Assembly (NCBI GenBank): GCA_900548975.1 | Contig: URMS01000003.1 | Location: 1 to 64,000 of the forward strand | DNA length: 64,000 nucleotides | Source of the DNA: an uncultured Porphyromonadaceae bacterium | Lineage (GTDB): Bacteria; Bacteroidota; Bacteroidia; Bacteroidales; Muribaculaceae | Direction of reading: 5' to 3' | Shown: positions 26,400 through 36,993 of the stretch, piece after piece | Numbering within the stretch: the stretch's first letter is position 1 | Layout of the letters: the number at the start of each line of letters is the position of its first letter | Program-made: the position numbers and the translations under genes | Notes under the pieces: generated by a model | The model's input: the letters and a program-made list of their open reading frames with translations, nothing else | What the model was told of the DNA's origin: nothing | The model's database searches: none

Positions 26400-27107
26400 C
26401 TACGGGGCGCCGAGGGCGAAGGCGCCTATCGATGCAGGGCGTGCGCCTGCGCGTCCTATGGCCATGACGCACTCGGTGATGGTGGCGCCGGTGGTGATAA
26501 TGTCATCGACCAGACATATGTCGAGGCCGGCGAGCTCGTCGGGGCGCACACACCATATGGTACCCTGCACATTCACCAGACGGCTGCGCCGCGAACGCTT
26601 CGTCTGTGTGCGGTGTGGCGCCAGGGCCACAAGATTGTCGCCTACAGGGATGCCGGTGACATCGGAGATGCCGCGGGCTATCTCGCCGCTCTGGTTATAG
26701 CCCCGGCCTATCTGCTTGACCCAGTGCATAGGCACCGGCAGCAGCACGTCGACCCTGTCGAGAGCCGCCGCAGAGTCGGCCAGCAGCTCGCGGGCGAACG
26801 CACGCCCCATGAGGCGCCCCTGGCGCGGCCTGTTTCCATATTTGGCACTGCGCACAAGACTTGCGAAATCGCCGGCCGGATCGTAGCGGAACCATACGGC
26901 CTCGAGCCCCGGCGCCGCCGGAGCATTGGACAGCGCCTGATGAAGCGCCGGCACCGCACCCGCTATATGACCCAGGCGCGGCAAAGCCAGCAGACACCCC
27001 GTGCACATGGCCTCCTCGCCCCTATGCAAAGCACGCCCGCATGCCGGGCACAGGCGCGGCAGGCAGACGTGCGTCAGTTCGTCGATAATCGAAAGAAGGG
27101 ATATCAA
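26400..27107 (-). CDS. comF: ComF-family phosphoribosyltransferase-like protein
   Basis: A 235-residue protein: an N-terminal zinc-finger-like part with CPAC and CTGC (Cys20, Cys23, Cys35, Cys38) and a C-terminal phosphoribosyltransferase fold with the PRPP loop CLVDDIITTGAT near residues 197-208. PVPMHWVKQIGRGYNQS is the other ComF hallmark. ComF proteins act in DNA uptake or repair, and the biochemical role is not settled. The only plausible start is TTG at 27107, whose last two bases and the next base overlap the panB stop (TTGA), so translation is probably coupled to panB. Confidence 0.88.
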   Translation of the reverse strand: MISLLSIIDELTHVCLPRLCPACGRALHRGEEAMCTGCLLALPRLGHIAGAVPALHQALSNAPAAPGLEAVWFRYDPAGDFASLVRSAKYGNRPRQGRLMGRAFARELLADSAAALDRVDVLLPVPMHWVKQIGRGYNQSGEIARGISDVTGIPVGDNLVALAPHRTQTKRSRRSRLVNVQGTIWCVRPDELAGLDICLVDDIITTGATITECVMAIGRAGARPASIGAFALGAP

Positions 27108-27925
27108 TACTGTTCGTTGGCGTTGGGGAAGTCGGATGTCTTCACATCGTCGATATAACGTCCCACAGCCTGATTTATGACGGTGGAGAGGTCGGCATAG
27201 CGACGAAGGAACTTAGGCGAGAATCCCTGGTTGATGCCGAGCATGTCGTGCATCACAAGCACCTGACCGTCGACACCGCCGCCGGCGCCGATGCCAATGA
27301 CAGGGATATGAAGCTCGGAAGCCACCTGTGCGGCGAGTTTGGCGGGTATTTTCTCGAGTACGAGGGCAAAACATCCTATTTCCTCGAGCAGATGTGCGTC
27401 GGCCAGGAGCTTCTCGGCCTCGCGCTCTTCCTTGGCTCGCACGGCATATGTGCCGAATTTATTGATAGACTGCGGTGTAAGGCCGAGATGGCCCATCACG
27501 GGGATACCGGCGCAGAGTATACGCTCTATCGATTCGCGTATCTCCGCTCCGCCCTCCATCTTCACAGCCTCGGCATGGCTTTCCTTCATTATGCGGATAG
27601 CCGATGCTAGGGCCTCCTTGGAGTTGCCCTGATAGGTGCCGAAAGGCATGTCGCATACCACAAGAGCACGTTTTGTGCCTTTTATCACACTTTTGGCGTG
27701 GTATATCATCTGATCGAGGGTTATGGGCAGAGTGGTGATATTGCCGGCCATGACATTGGAGGCGGAGTCGCCTACAAGAATCACATCCATACCGGCTTCG
27801 TCGATGAGCTTGGCCATGGAGTAGTCGTAGGCCGTGAGCATGGCGATCTTCTCGCCGCGCTGCTTCATCTCGATAAGACGCGCAGTGGTAACCTTACGCT
27901 TATCGTCTACTGTGTTGGTTGACAT
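27104..27925 (-). CDS. panB: 3-methyl-2-oxobutanoate hydroxymethyltransferase
   Basis: A 273-residue TIM-barrel enzyme of pantothenate synthesis: transfers a hydroxymethyl group from methylene-tetrahydrofolate to 2-oxoisovalerate, giving ketopantoate. Diagnostic blocks are KIAMLTAYDYSMAKLIDEAG, DVILVGDSASNV with metal-binding Asp, the PITLDQMIYHAKSV stretch, MEGGAEI and PVMGHLGLTPQS. Length matches the family. No panC or panD is in the window. A 161-base gap with a long hairpin separates it from the upstream hypothetical gene, so it may be the start of its own transcript. Confidence 0.97.
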   Translation of the reverse strand: MSTNTVDDKRKVTTARLIEMKQRGEKIAMLTAYDYSMAKLIDEAGMDVILVGDSASNVMAGNITTLPITLDQMIYHAKSVIKGTKRALVVCDMPFGTYQGNSKEALASAIRIMKESHAEAVKMEGGAEIRESIERILCAGIPVMGHLGLTPQSINKFGTYAVRAKEEREAEKLLADAHLLEEIGCFALVLEKIPAKLAAQVASELHIPVIGIGAGGGVDGQVLVMHDMLGINQGFSPKFLRRYADLSTVINQAVGRYIDDVKTSDFPNANEQY

Positions 27926-27948
27926 TATATATAATTAATTTAAGTTTC

Positions 27949-28080
27949 GCAAGTTTTCAACTTGCTCACAGTTAAAAATATAGTCGAAAAAGTAAAAGAT
28001 TTAAAAAGTTAAGATAATAGTTTTATGCTCTCAATTCCAAAAGAACTATTATCTTCACCTTTCACCATTCACTTTCTACC
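27949..28080. repeat. Long intergenic hairpin upstream of panB
   Basis: A short stem GCAAGTT / AACTTGC (27949-27965) is followed by a left arm GAAAAAGTAAAAGATTT with AAGATAATAG at 28011-28020, and a right arm CTATTATCTT (28046-28055) continuing CACCTTTCACCATTCACTTT. It shares the CTATTATC core, the CAAGTTttcAACTTG stem and the order of parts with the hairpin at 16195-16323, in opposite orientation. Confidence 0.7.
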
Positions 28081-28086
28081 ATTAAT

Positions 28087-28617
28087 TCATGAAAGGCCGA
28101 GGGAGCTGAGGATTTCGATGGCCTCGGAGCCCGACAGAGTGCGACGGCGCCCTATGTGGCCTGCGAATGTATGGGCCACTTCCTGCACGCCCGAATGGCG
28201 GAATATGCGCTGCACATAGTTGAGGCAGCCGTCGAAAAGACGGTCGGACTCATCGTCATCGAGGTCGCAGTGATCGCGGGCGTCGGAGCGCACGGCCGCA
28301 CGCACCGGCTCGAGGTCATCGGCGGCAATGCCGCAGTGGCCCAGCACATAGCGGCGGCAGGCGATATTGCCCAGTATTATCGAGGTGGTCATACGCAGGT
28401 CGGAGAGGGTCTGTTCCCATACTATACGGGCCGACATGCGGGGGTTGCCCTTGAAGCCGTAGTCGTGGCTCATCACCAGACATTCGCCGGCAGGGGCGTC
28501 GAGACGTATCTCGCTGAGATATTTCTCGCCGTCGAGAGCCACCAGGGTGATGGCCATACCGGCGAGGCCGTATATTTTATCGCGCTCATTGGCGTAGCGC
28601 AGTGTAGTCTGATTCAT
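28087..28617 (-). CDS. Hypothetical protein, 176 residues
   Basis: A soluble acidic protein that I do not recognise. It begins MNQTTLRYANERDKIYGLAG, with a possible beta-sheet N-terminal half (GMAITLVALDGEKYLSEI) and an alpha-helical C-terminal half rich in Asp and Arg (DDDESDRLFDGCLNYVQRIF). There is no signal peptide or membrane segment. The start was set at ATG 28617, 5 bases after the stop of the porZ-like gene; a TTG at 28626 is less likely. Tight spacing suggests cotranscription with porZ-like and rdgB. A role connected with the secretion protein is possible but unsupported. Confidence 0.65.
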   Translation of the reverse strand: MNQTTLRYANERDKIYGLAGMAITLVALDGEKYLSEIRLDAPAGECLVMSHDYGFKGNPRMSARIVWEQTLSDLRMTTSIILGNIACRRYVLGHCGIAADDLEPVRAAVRSDARDHCDLDDDESDRLFDGCLNYVQRIFRHSGVQEVAHTFAGHIGRRRTLSGSEAIEILSSLGLS

Positions 28618-28622
28618 AAATG

Positions 28623-31052
28623 TCAATTAACAACCATAATTTTTGCAACGGCGCCCGACGATGTGCCGTCGCCGCTTTCCGAAGCGAAGACGAAGTAGAC
28701 GCCGGTGCGCACGCGCTCTCCGGCACTGTTACAGCCGTCCCAGCTTATCATGCCGCCCTCGGAGCGTCCCTGGAAGAAGACGTTGCCGGCGATATCGGCG
28801 ATTTTGACCAGAGAATTGTCCTTAAGCCCGGCGATGGTGATCCATCCGGTGTAGTCGGGTCGCACGGGGTTGGGATAGGCATAGACATCGGAATAATCCT
28901 CGGCGGCAGGCGACGAATCGCTGTCGTATTCGTAGAAAGCGTCGTTGCAGCCCATATATACCTTGTTGCTGTGGGGGTCGCAGGTGACGAAGTGCACATT
29001 GTTCGACGAAAGAGGCGAGTTCGAGGCGGTGAAGTGGCTTATAATCTCTGTTCCGTCCTCGTTCACCAGATACACGCCGTCGGTCTCGGTAGCCATCCAC
29101 TTGCGGTTGGAGTGGTCTACGGCGATAGAGGTGACCTTGGTGCCGTCGAGAAGGTAGTCGCCGAAATTTGTGCCGTCGTTGCGGGGCACTATGGGGCGGC
29201 GGAATGCCATGTCGGAAGTAACACCCAGGGCGGGGCGCTGGAGCACGAGCGGACCGATGTCGGAGCAGAACCATATCTGTCCCCTGTTGTCCTCGACCGG
29301 GAAGGGCACGCGGCGAATATCGAGTGTGCGGCCGTCGGTATCGGTGAAGGTGCGGTGCACCATGTATGTGTCGTCGCTGAAGTCGGAGTAGGTACCTTTG
29401 GTATCGACTACCACGAAGGCATCGGCCCAGCCGCCTGCGGTGATAAACATATATTGCGAATGCTTGCAGAAAAGCACCTTGGTCTCGCGCGTAGCCGAGA
29501 AGCCCGGATAAGCCAGAGGTATGAAGTCGTCCTTGGTAATCTTCGACAGATCGCCGCGGCGCTTGTCGGCCGGTAGAACCAGATAGGTCGGATCGGGGGC
29601 ATCGCGGTGACCAAGACACAGCCACAGGTTACCGGCCGGATCTATTTCCACATTGTAGCCGCGGGAGTTGCCGGTATAGCCGGTATTCTGAGCATTGAAA
29701 CATCCTGTGACTTCATTGCCACGGAATGCGAAGAAAGGCTCGTAGTTATATGCCTGATACCATACCTCGGAGTCGTCGGGGTCTTCGACCACACGGCTGG
29801 GACCGCCCACGAGGCCGGGCCAGCCGGCTCTCTGCTGTTTGGCCGCCATGGTGGCGGAATATCCCGCAGGATCGAAGCGCGGCACGGTGACGTCGCGGAC
29901 AAGAGCGGTGGCGGGTTCGAAGATATTGACACCCTGCGGACCGTTGGTATTATCGACATCGTCGTTGAATATGAACTGGGCGGGCGTGCGGTGCACCAGA
30001 TACAGGCGGTTGCCGTCGGCACTCCAGCTGAATCCCACAGCCATGTTGATTGTAAGAGCATCGGGGCGGAATGGCTGCATGAGTACTGTAGCATCGCCGT
30101 CCGACAAATCGTAGCGCCCTATACCGTCGGTACCGGTACCCCACACCGACTCAAGACCGGAGGAGGCATAGAGCGGAGAACCGGCCAGAACTGCCGGTAT
30201 ATCCATGGAGCTGCGCAGACCGTTGCTGTCGATGATGAAAATCTTGTCGGCGTTGTATCCGAACACGGTGCCGTCATCGAGGCGCTGCAGTGTGCCGTCG
30301 GTAGGTTTGAAACCGCACATATTCAGGGTACTGGTCATATTCCCGAAGTCGATATGAGTGATGCACAAACCGCTGGGATGATTATAGGCAAGTGCGTTTT
30401 CAGAAACGGGCTGCACGTCGGTCGACCAAAAACCTCTTATTCGGGTAAAGCTGTCGAAAGAGTGATGGCGCACGTTCTTTGGCGATACGTACATCCAGTC
30501 GCCGACCACCAGTGCGATGTGGTCGCCCATGGAGAATATGTTGGAAGCTTTTGTATTGTAAATGCCTGAGTCGACTATCTCGTGCTTGCTGTCGTCGTAG
30601 ACGGCCATGCCGAAGTCAGTGGCCAGATATATGCGGCCGTCGGCGAAATCGGCGCTGTTCACGCCGTGGCCCGACGATATAACGGCGTCCTTGATTTCGG
30701 GAAGATTCACCACGCGGCCGTCGTCGTAGAGCATGTCGAGATTGCCGTTGACATAGGCTATAAGCAGATATTTGCCTTCCTTGTTGTAGAAAATATTGCT
30801 TATGTCGCTGTCCGACAGCTTGGTCGCGGTCGAATACACACGCACTTCGTCGGTGTCGAGATCGCGCGAGAAAAGTTTACCATTCGATACGGCATAGAGG
30901 TAGTGCGGAGTCTCGAGCGCCTTGGTGATATTGAAGCCGAGGGTAGGATAGACCGTCCAGCGCCCGGGCGACGATACGGCGCCGCAAAGCCCCGCGGGGG
31001 CAAGAAGTGCCGTCACCAGAACGGCCAGGAGGAGAAGTGTCTTATTTGTCAT
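28623..31052 (-). CDS. PorZ-like type IX secretion system protein
   Basis: An 809-residue secreted protein (signal peptide with LLLLAVLVTALLAPAGLCGA). Two beta-propeller halves are apparent: repeats such as FADGRIYLATDFGMAVYDDS, WGTGTDGIGRYDLS and KWMATETDGVYLVNEDG. The end is a type A sorting-like domain (YAYPNPVRPDY...GWITI, then IADIAGNVFFQGRSEGG, TGVYFVFAS and KIMVVN) as in PorZ of the T9SS attachment complex, which sits on the outer surface and helps attach cargo to A-LPS. Length is close to known PorZ. The start was moved to ATG 31052, which gives a proper signal peptide and an 11-base overlap with rdgB. A generic propeller protein with a CTD is the alternative. Confidence 0.8.
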   Translation of the reverse strand: MTNKTLLLLAVLVTALLAPAGLCGAVSSPGRWTVYPTLGFNITKALETPHYLYAVSNGKLFSRDLDTDEVRVYSTATKLSDSDISNIFYNKEGKYLLIAYVNGNLDMLYDDGRVVNLPEIKDAVISSGHGVNSADFADGRIYLATDFGMAVYDDSKHEIVDSGIYNTKASNIFSMGDHIALVVGDWMYVSPKNVRHHSFDSFTRIRGFWSTDVQPVSENALAYNHPSGLCITHIDFGNMTSTLNMCGFKPTDGTLQRLDDGTVFGYNADKIFIIDSNGLRSSMDIPAVLAGSPLYASSGLESVWGTGTDGIGRYDLSDGDATVLMQPFRPDALTINMAVGFSWSADGNRLYLVHRTPAQFIFNDDVDNTNGPQGVNIFEPATALVRDVTVPRFDPAGYSATMAAKQQRAGWPGLVGGPSRVVEDPDDSEVWYQAYNYEPFFAFRGNEVTGCFNAQNTGYTGNSRGYNVEIDPAGNLWLCLGHRDAPDPTYLVLPADKRRGDLSKITKDDFIPLAYPGFSATRETKVLFCKHSQYMFITAGGWADAFVVVDTKGTYSDFSDDTYMVHRTFTDTDGRTLDIRRVPFPVEDNRGQIWFCSDIGPLVLQRPALGVTSDMAFRRPIVPRNDGTNFGDYLLDGTKVTSIAVDHSNRKWMATETDGVYLVNEDGTEIISHFTASNSPLSSNNVHFVTCDPHSNKVYMGCNDAFYEYDSDSSPAAEDYSDVYAYPNPVRPDYTGWITIAGLKDNSLVKIADIAGNVFFQGRSEGGMISWDGCNSAGERVRTGVYFVFASESGDGTSSGAVAKIMVVN

Positions 31053-31659
31053 TACAGGGATTCGGATATGTCGTGTTTTCGGGCGACACGAGGTATTCGG
31101 CAAGCAGACGCACGGCACGACCCCGGTGGCTCACGGCATTCTTCTCTTCGGGTGTGGCTTCGGCGAAGGTCTTGCTCCATCCGTCGGGGCGGAACAGCGG
31201 GTCGTAGCCGAATCCGGCATCGCCGTGAGGCTCCGTGAGGATGGTGCCCTCTATGCAGCCGTTGAAATAGCGGGGTTCGCAGTCGCCTGTGAGCAGCGCT
31301 ATGGCCGTGCGGAAGCGTGCCCGGCGGTCGGAGACACCGCTCAGTTCTCTCAGCAGGCGGGCGTTGTTGGCGGCGTTGTCGTGGCCCTCGCCGGCATAGC
31401 GGGCGCTGTATATGCCAGGGGCGCCGTCAAGAGCGTCGACCTCGAGACCCGAATCGTCGGCAAAGCAGTCGTAGCCGTAGTGCTCTTTCACATAGCGGGC
31501 CTTGAGCAGGGCATTGCCTTCGAATGTATCGGCGGTTTCGGGGATATCGTCGTGACAGCCTATGTCGGCAAGCCCGAGCACCTCGAAATCCTCGCCGAGA
31601 ATTTCGCGGAGCTCGCGCAGCTTATGGGCGTTGTTGCTTGCAAAAACGATTTGTCGCAT
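31042..31659 (-). CDS. rdgB: RdgB/HAM1 non-canonical purine NTP pyrophosphatase
   Basis: A 205-residue enzyme that hydrolyses ITP, dITP and XTP to monophosphates, keeping deaminated purines out of DNA and RNA. Family motifs are all visible: the nucleotide-binding start VFASNNAHKLRELREIL, the TFEGNALLKA helix, FADDSGLEVDALDGAPGIYSARYAG (catalytic Asp pair), and GFGYDPLF near residue 150. Start at ATG 31659 is 33 bases after leuS. It overlaps the downstream porZ-like gene by 11 bases. Confidence 0.96.
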   Translation of the reverse strand: MRQIVFASNNAHKLRELREILGEDFEVLGLADIGCHDDIPETADTFEGNALLKARYVKEHYGYDCFADDSGLEVDALDGAPGIYSARYAGEGHDNAANNARLLRELSGVSDRRARFRTAIALLTGDCEPRYFNGCIEGTILTEPHGDAGFGYDPLFRPDGWSKTFAEATPEEKNAVSHRGRAVRLLAEYLVSPENTTYPNPCNDK

Positions 31660-31692
31660 AGTAAAATAACGAATCGTCCGGTACCTTTATTG

Positions 31693-34464
<2,772 letters not shown>

Positions 34465-34473
34465 TGCGGGGTG

Positions 34474-35436
34474 TTATTTCGAGAGTTCGAGCATGCGGTT
34501 GATGGGGCGGAGGGCCTTGACACGGAGTTCTTCGTCGATGATTATTTCGGGAGACTCGTTTATGAGACAGTCGCGCAGCTTGCCGAGAGTGTTGAGCTTC
34601 ATATATGCGCATTCGTTGCATCCGCAGGTGCTGTCCGAGGGCGGAACGGCTATAAAGGTCTTGTCGGGAGCGCTTTTGCGCATCTGGTGCAGTATGCCGC
34701 TTTCGGTGGCCACGATAAACTCGCGGGCGTCGCTTGCGAGGGCATACGACAAAAGAGCGGCGGTGGAGCCGAGTTTGTCGGCCATGAGACGCACAGGCCG
34801 CGAGCACTCCGGGTGCACCAGCACCGGAGCATCGGGGTGCGCTTCTTTGAGGCGTGCTATGGATTCGGTCGAGAAGCGTTCGTGCACGTGGCAGGCGCCG
34901 TCCCACAGCACCATATTGCGGCCGGTCTCGGCATTGATATAGCCGCCGAGATTACGGTCGGGGCCGAATATTATCTTTTCGTCGGCAGGCAGAGAGTCGA
35001 TTACCTTGCGGGCATTGCCGCTGGTCACCAGAATATCGGTGAGGGCCTTGACGCCTATCGAGGTGTTGACATACGACACCACCGTGTGGCCCGGATGCGC
35101 CTTGATGAACTCCCCGAAGTCTCCGGCCGGGCAGCTGTCGGCCAGCGAGCATCCGGCCTCGGCGTCGGGCACAAGCACTTTCTTGTCGGGGCACAGCACC
35201 TTGACGGTCTCGCCCATGAAGTGCACGCCGCACATCACCACGATATCGGCGTCGGCACAATACTCGGCGGCTTTCTGGGCAAGCGCGAGCGAGTCGCCCA
35301 CATAGTCGGCGATGTCCTGGATAGCGCCGTCGACATAGTAGTGAGCCAGGATAACGGCGTTCTTATCCTTTTTCAGTTGCAATATTTCGCGGCGGAGAGC
35401 CTCGTCGGCTCCTGCGCCTAAAACACATTGATTCAT
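34474..35436 (-). CDS. nadA: Quinolinate synthase
   Basis: A 320-residue [4Fe-4S] enzyme that condenses iminoaspartate and dihydroxyacetone phosphate to quinolinate, a step of de novo NAD synthesis. The three cluster cysteines are recognisable: VVMCGVHFMGE (Cys69), the Cys of HPECSRPV, and the Cys of TCGCNECAYMKLNTL (GCNEC). The substrate-binding AHYYVDGAIQDIADYVGDS block is intact. No nadB is present in the window. A promoter is seen immediately upstream. Confidence 0.97.
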   Translation of the reverse strand: MNQCVLGAGADEALRREILQLKKDKNAVILAHYYVDGAIQDIADYVGDSLALAQKAAEYCADADIVVMCGVHFMGETVKVLCPDKKVLVPDAEAGCSLADSCPAGDFGEFIKAHPGHTVVSYVNTSIGVKALTDILVTSGNARKVIDSLPADEKIIFGPDRNLGGYINAETGRNMVLWDGACHVHERFSTESIARLKEAHPDAPVLVHPECSRPVRLMADKLGSTAALLSYALASDAREFIVATESGILHQMRKSAPDKTFIAVPPSDSTCGCNECAYMKLNTLGKLRDCLINESPEIIIDEELRVKALRPINRMLELSK

Positions 35437-35455
35437 AGCGAATGGTTTATCGCTG

Positions 35456-35486
35456 CAAAATTACACAAAATCCCCGACTTATTCAA
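35456..35486 (-). promoter_or_regulatory. Promoter of nadA and the leftward gene train
   Basis: Minus-strand -33 TTG (35486-35484), a 20-base spacer and -7 TAATTTTG (35463-35456), 20 bases before the nadA ATG. It probably drives nadA, leuS, rdgB, the porZ-like gene and the hypothetical. Confidence 0.65.
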
Positions 35487-35501
35487 CCGCAAGCGACTGT
35501 G

Positions 35502-36317
35502 TCAGAATGTGGCGGGAAGAGAACGTAGCTGATACTGCAGAGTGCGGGCGAGGCGGAGGTGCCCTTCCTTGCTCGGATGGAGGCGGTCGGTGGCGCCGTT
35601 CTGCACGTAGATGATATTGCTGTCGTAAAGAGGATAATAGCCGCTGATGGAAAACAGATCTATCACGGGCACGCTCCACACTTCGCCGGCACGCTTCAGA
35701 GCAGCCACATAGTCGTCGATATAGAATCCGGCACCGTTGGCATACATCTCGTCGGGCTGGATATTATCGTCGCCGAAACGGGCGAAAGCTCGGTGCACCG
35801 GTGTGAGGATGACAATCTGCTTCGTCGGATAATTCTCTTTGAGATACGACATTATAAGGTTTATACTGCCGCAGAATGTCGAGTCGGCCATCACATGTGT
35901 GCGGTGGCGGCGGGGCATCACCCGGCCGTTGACATTCACTTCCTCGGTAGTCTCGGTAAAGAAAGTGCCGACAGGGCGCGAGGCGTTGTAGTCGTTGGTC
36001 CCGGCCCATATCAGGATGGCGTCGATGTCGTCGCCGTGGTCCGAGCGCATCTGTCGGGCAAGGCCGGCAAGATCTTTCCACTGATAGCCGCTCACGGCAT
36101 ATACTAGCGGCTCTATGCCTATGCTGTCGGCAAGATAGCTGTAGAAGCGCTTGCGGTCGGGGTTATCGGTCGGGGCGCTCATCGAGTCGCCCAGCACTCC
36201 CACTTTTTTCCCCTGCCACTGGGTGGCTGCCGGGGCTTCATTTTCAGCCGCAAGAGATTTAAACCCGCAAAAAGCTGCGATCACCATAATCACGACAGCT
36301 GTAAAGTATCTTTTCAT
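35502..36317 (-). CDS. Secreted SGNH/GDSL-type esterase or lipase
   Basis: A 271-residue protein with a signal peptide (about 1-24). SGNH blocks: GVLGDSMS with nucleophile Ser45 (block I), WAGTNDY with Asn108 (block III), and DRLHPSKEGH with Asp244 and His247 (block V). The block II glycine is probably Gly77 in AVSGYQW. Enzymes of this fold remove acetyl or acyl groups from glycans or lipids. The substrate is unknown; nearby GH115-like and SusC-type genes make a carbohydrate esterase plausible. Monocistronic by position. No promoter consensus found. Confidence 0.88.
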   Translation of the reverse strand: MKRYFTAVVIMVIAAFCGFKSLAAENEAPAATQWQGKKVGVLGDSMSAPTDNPDRKRFYSYLADSIGIEPLVYAVSGYQWKDLAGLARQMRSDHGDDIDAILIWAGTNDYNASRPVGTFFTETTEEVNVNGRVMPRRHRTHVMADSTFCGSINLIMSYLKENYPTKQIVILTPVHRAFARFGDDNIQPDEMYANGAGFYIDDYVAALKRAGEVWSVPVIDLFSISGYYPLYDSNIIYVQNGATDRLHPSKEGHLRLARTLQYQLRSLPATF

Positions 36318-36320
36318 TTT

Positions 36321-36649
36321 TCAAGGATTAAAAAACTTTTCAAAAACCGCCCCGACACTCTCCCGCCTCACCATCGACGCAATTGCATACAGCGGGACAA
36401 TGTCGATGCTACATTCTTTTTCATCAATTACCACATTCAGTCTGCCGAAGTTTTCGAGAGATGAACGTATTGCGCAGTCCACGTTTTTCTTTTCCATAAA
36501 ATAACGCAGACTTTTCATTTTGCCGCTTGTGCCGGATTTGATCTCGATTTGCCAACCTGTCGCGCTCCGCGTAAAAGCAGCGGCTTTCGGTTTGTGCTTT
36601 CCTTCCATCTGAGAAGGTGAGCGTCTATTTCACGTTCAAGATATGCCAT
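36321..36649 (-). pseudogene. Remnant of an AAA ATPase with DUF4143, internal deletion joining both ends
   Basis: Two pieces of one family remain. From ATG 36649 the minus strand reads MAYLEREIDAHLLRW and then KPLLLRGARQVGKS, the Walker A start of AAA_14/DUF4143 ATPases. The frame then runs into a stop shortly after. From about 36555, in another frame, it reads EIKSGTSGKMKSLRYFMEKK to IDIVPLYAIASMV, the family's C-terminus. Intact members have about 380-400 residues, so nearly all of the middle is deleted and the junction (about 36540-36555) is also a frameshift. A 95-residue frame, 36321-36608, is open but would lack the ATPase core. The promoter survives. Confidence 0.85.
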
Positions 36650-36656
36650 ACGGTGG

Positions 36657-36686
36657 CAAATATACTAATAATGTGGCAAATGGCAA
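36657..36686 (-). promoter_or_regulatory. Surviving promoter of the ATPase pseudogene
   Basis: Minus-strand TTG (36686-36684), 19-base spacer, TATATTTG (36664-36657), with the ATG only 8 bases further. A complete promoter ahead of a broken gene suggests recent inactivation. Confidence 0.6.
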
Positions 36687-36916
36687 TAGACTCTGATTTT
36701 TTAAGAGGGAATAAAGGGGTGTTTTCCGACATTTTCAGAGTGAATATCGCTATATTTCCGCAGCAAAATGTTGCATATTTCTGCAAATATGCCTACACTT
36801 GGCCAACTCACATCATTCTTTCCATGAAAAAGCTCTCTCCTTTATCGTAGTTTCACCGCCCGGGCATAAACGACGGCGGCTTTTTCGATGCCGACAGCAA
36901 GGTATACTATCATTTA

Positions 36917-36940
36917 GAGGTTGTTTAATAACATATGTGA
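36917..36940 (+). mobile_element. Solo IS-like terminal repeat
   Basis: GAGGTTGTTTAATAACATAT and the following GTGA are identical to the reverse complement of 29-52 at the window start. They are preceded by TTA (36914-36916), fitting a TNA target site. No second end or transposase is nearby. The sequence diverges from the window-start copy right after base 24. Confidence 0.6.
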
Positions 36941-36993
36941 TTATTTGCTTATCTTTGCCACTCAATGAAGTGAATCCGTCATTATACGCAGAT

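Larger units (their letters stand above)
36650..36993. other. Non-coding stretch before the GH115-like gene
   Basis: Holds the pseudogene promoter, AT-rich sequence without a convincing gene, a solo element end (36917-36940) and a -7 box TATCTTTG at 36950-36957, 37 bases before the ATG at 36994. No RNA gene was recognised. Confidence 0.6.

Noticed and set aside
36617..36850. Plus-strand frame of 77 codons before the GH115-like gene
   Set aside because: AT-rich, overlaps the pseudogene start on the other strand, no similarity pattern or ribosome-binding context.
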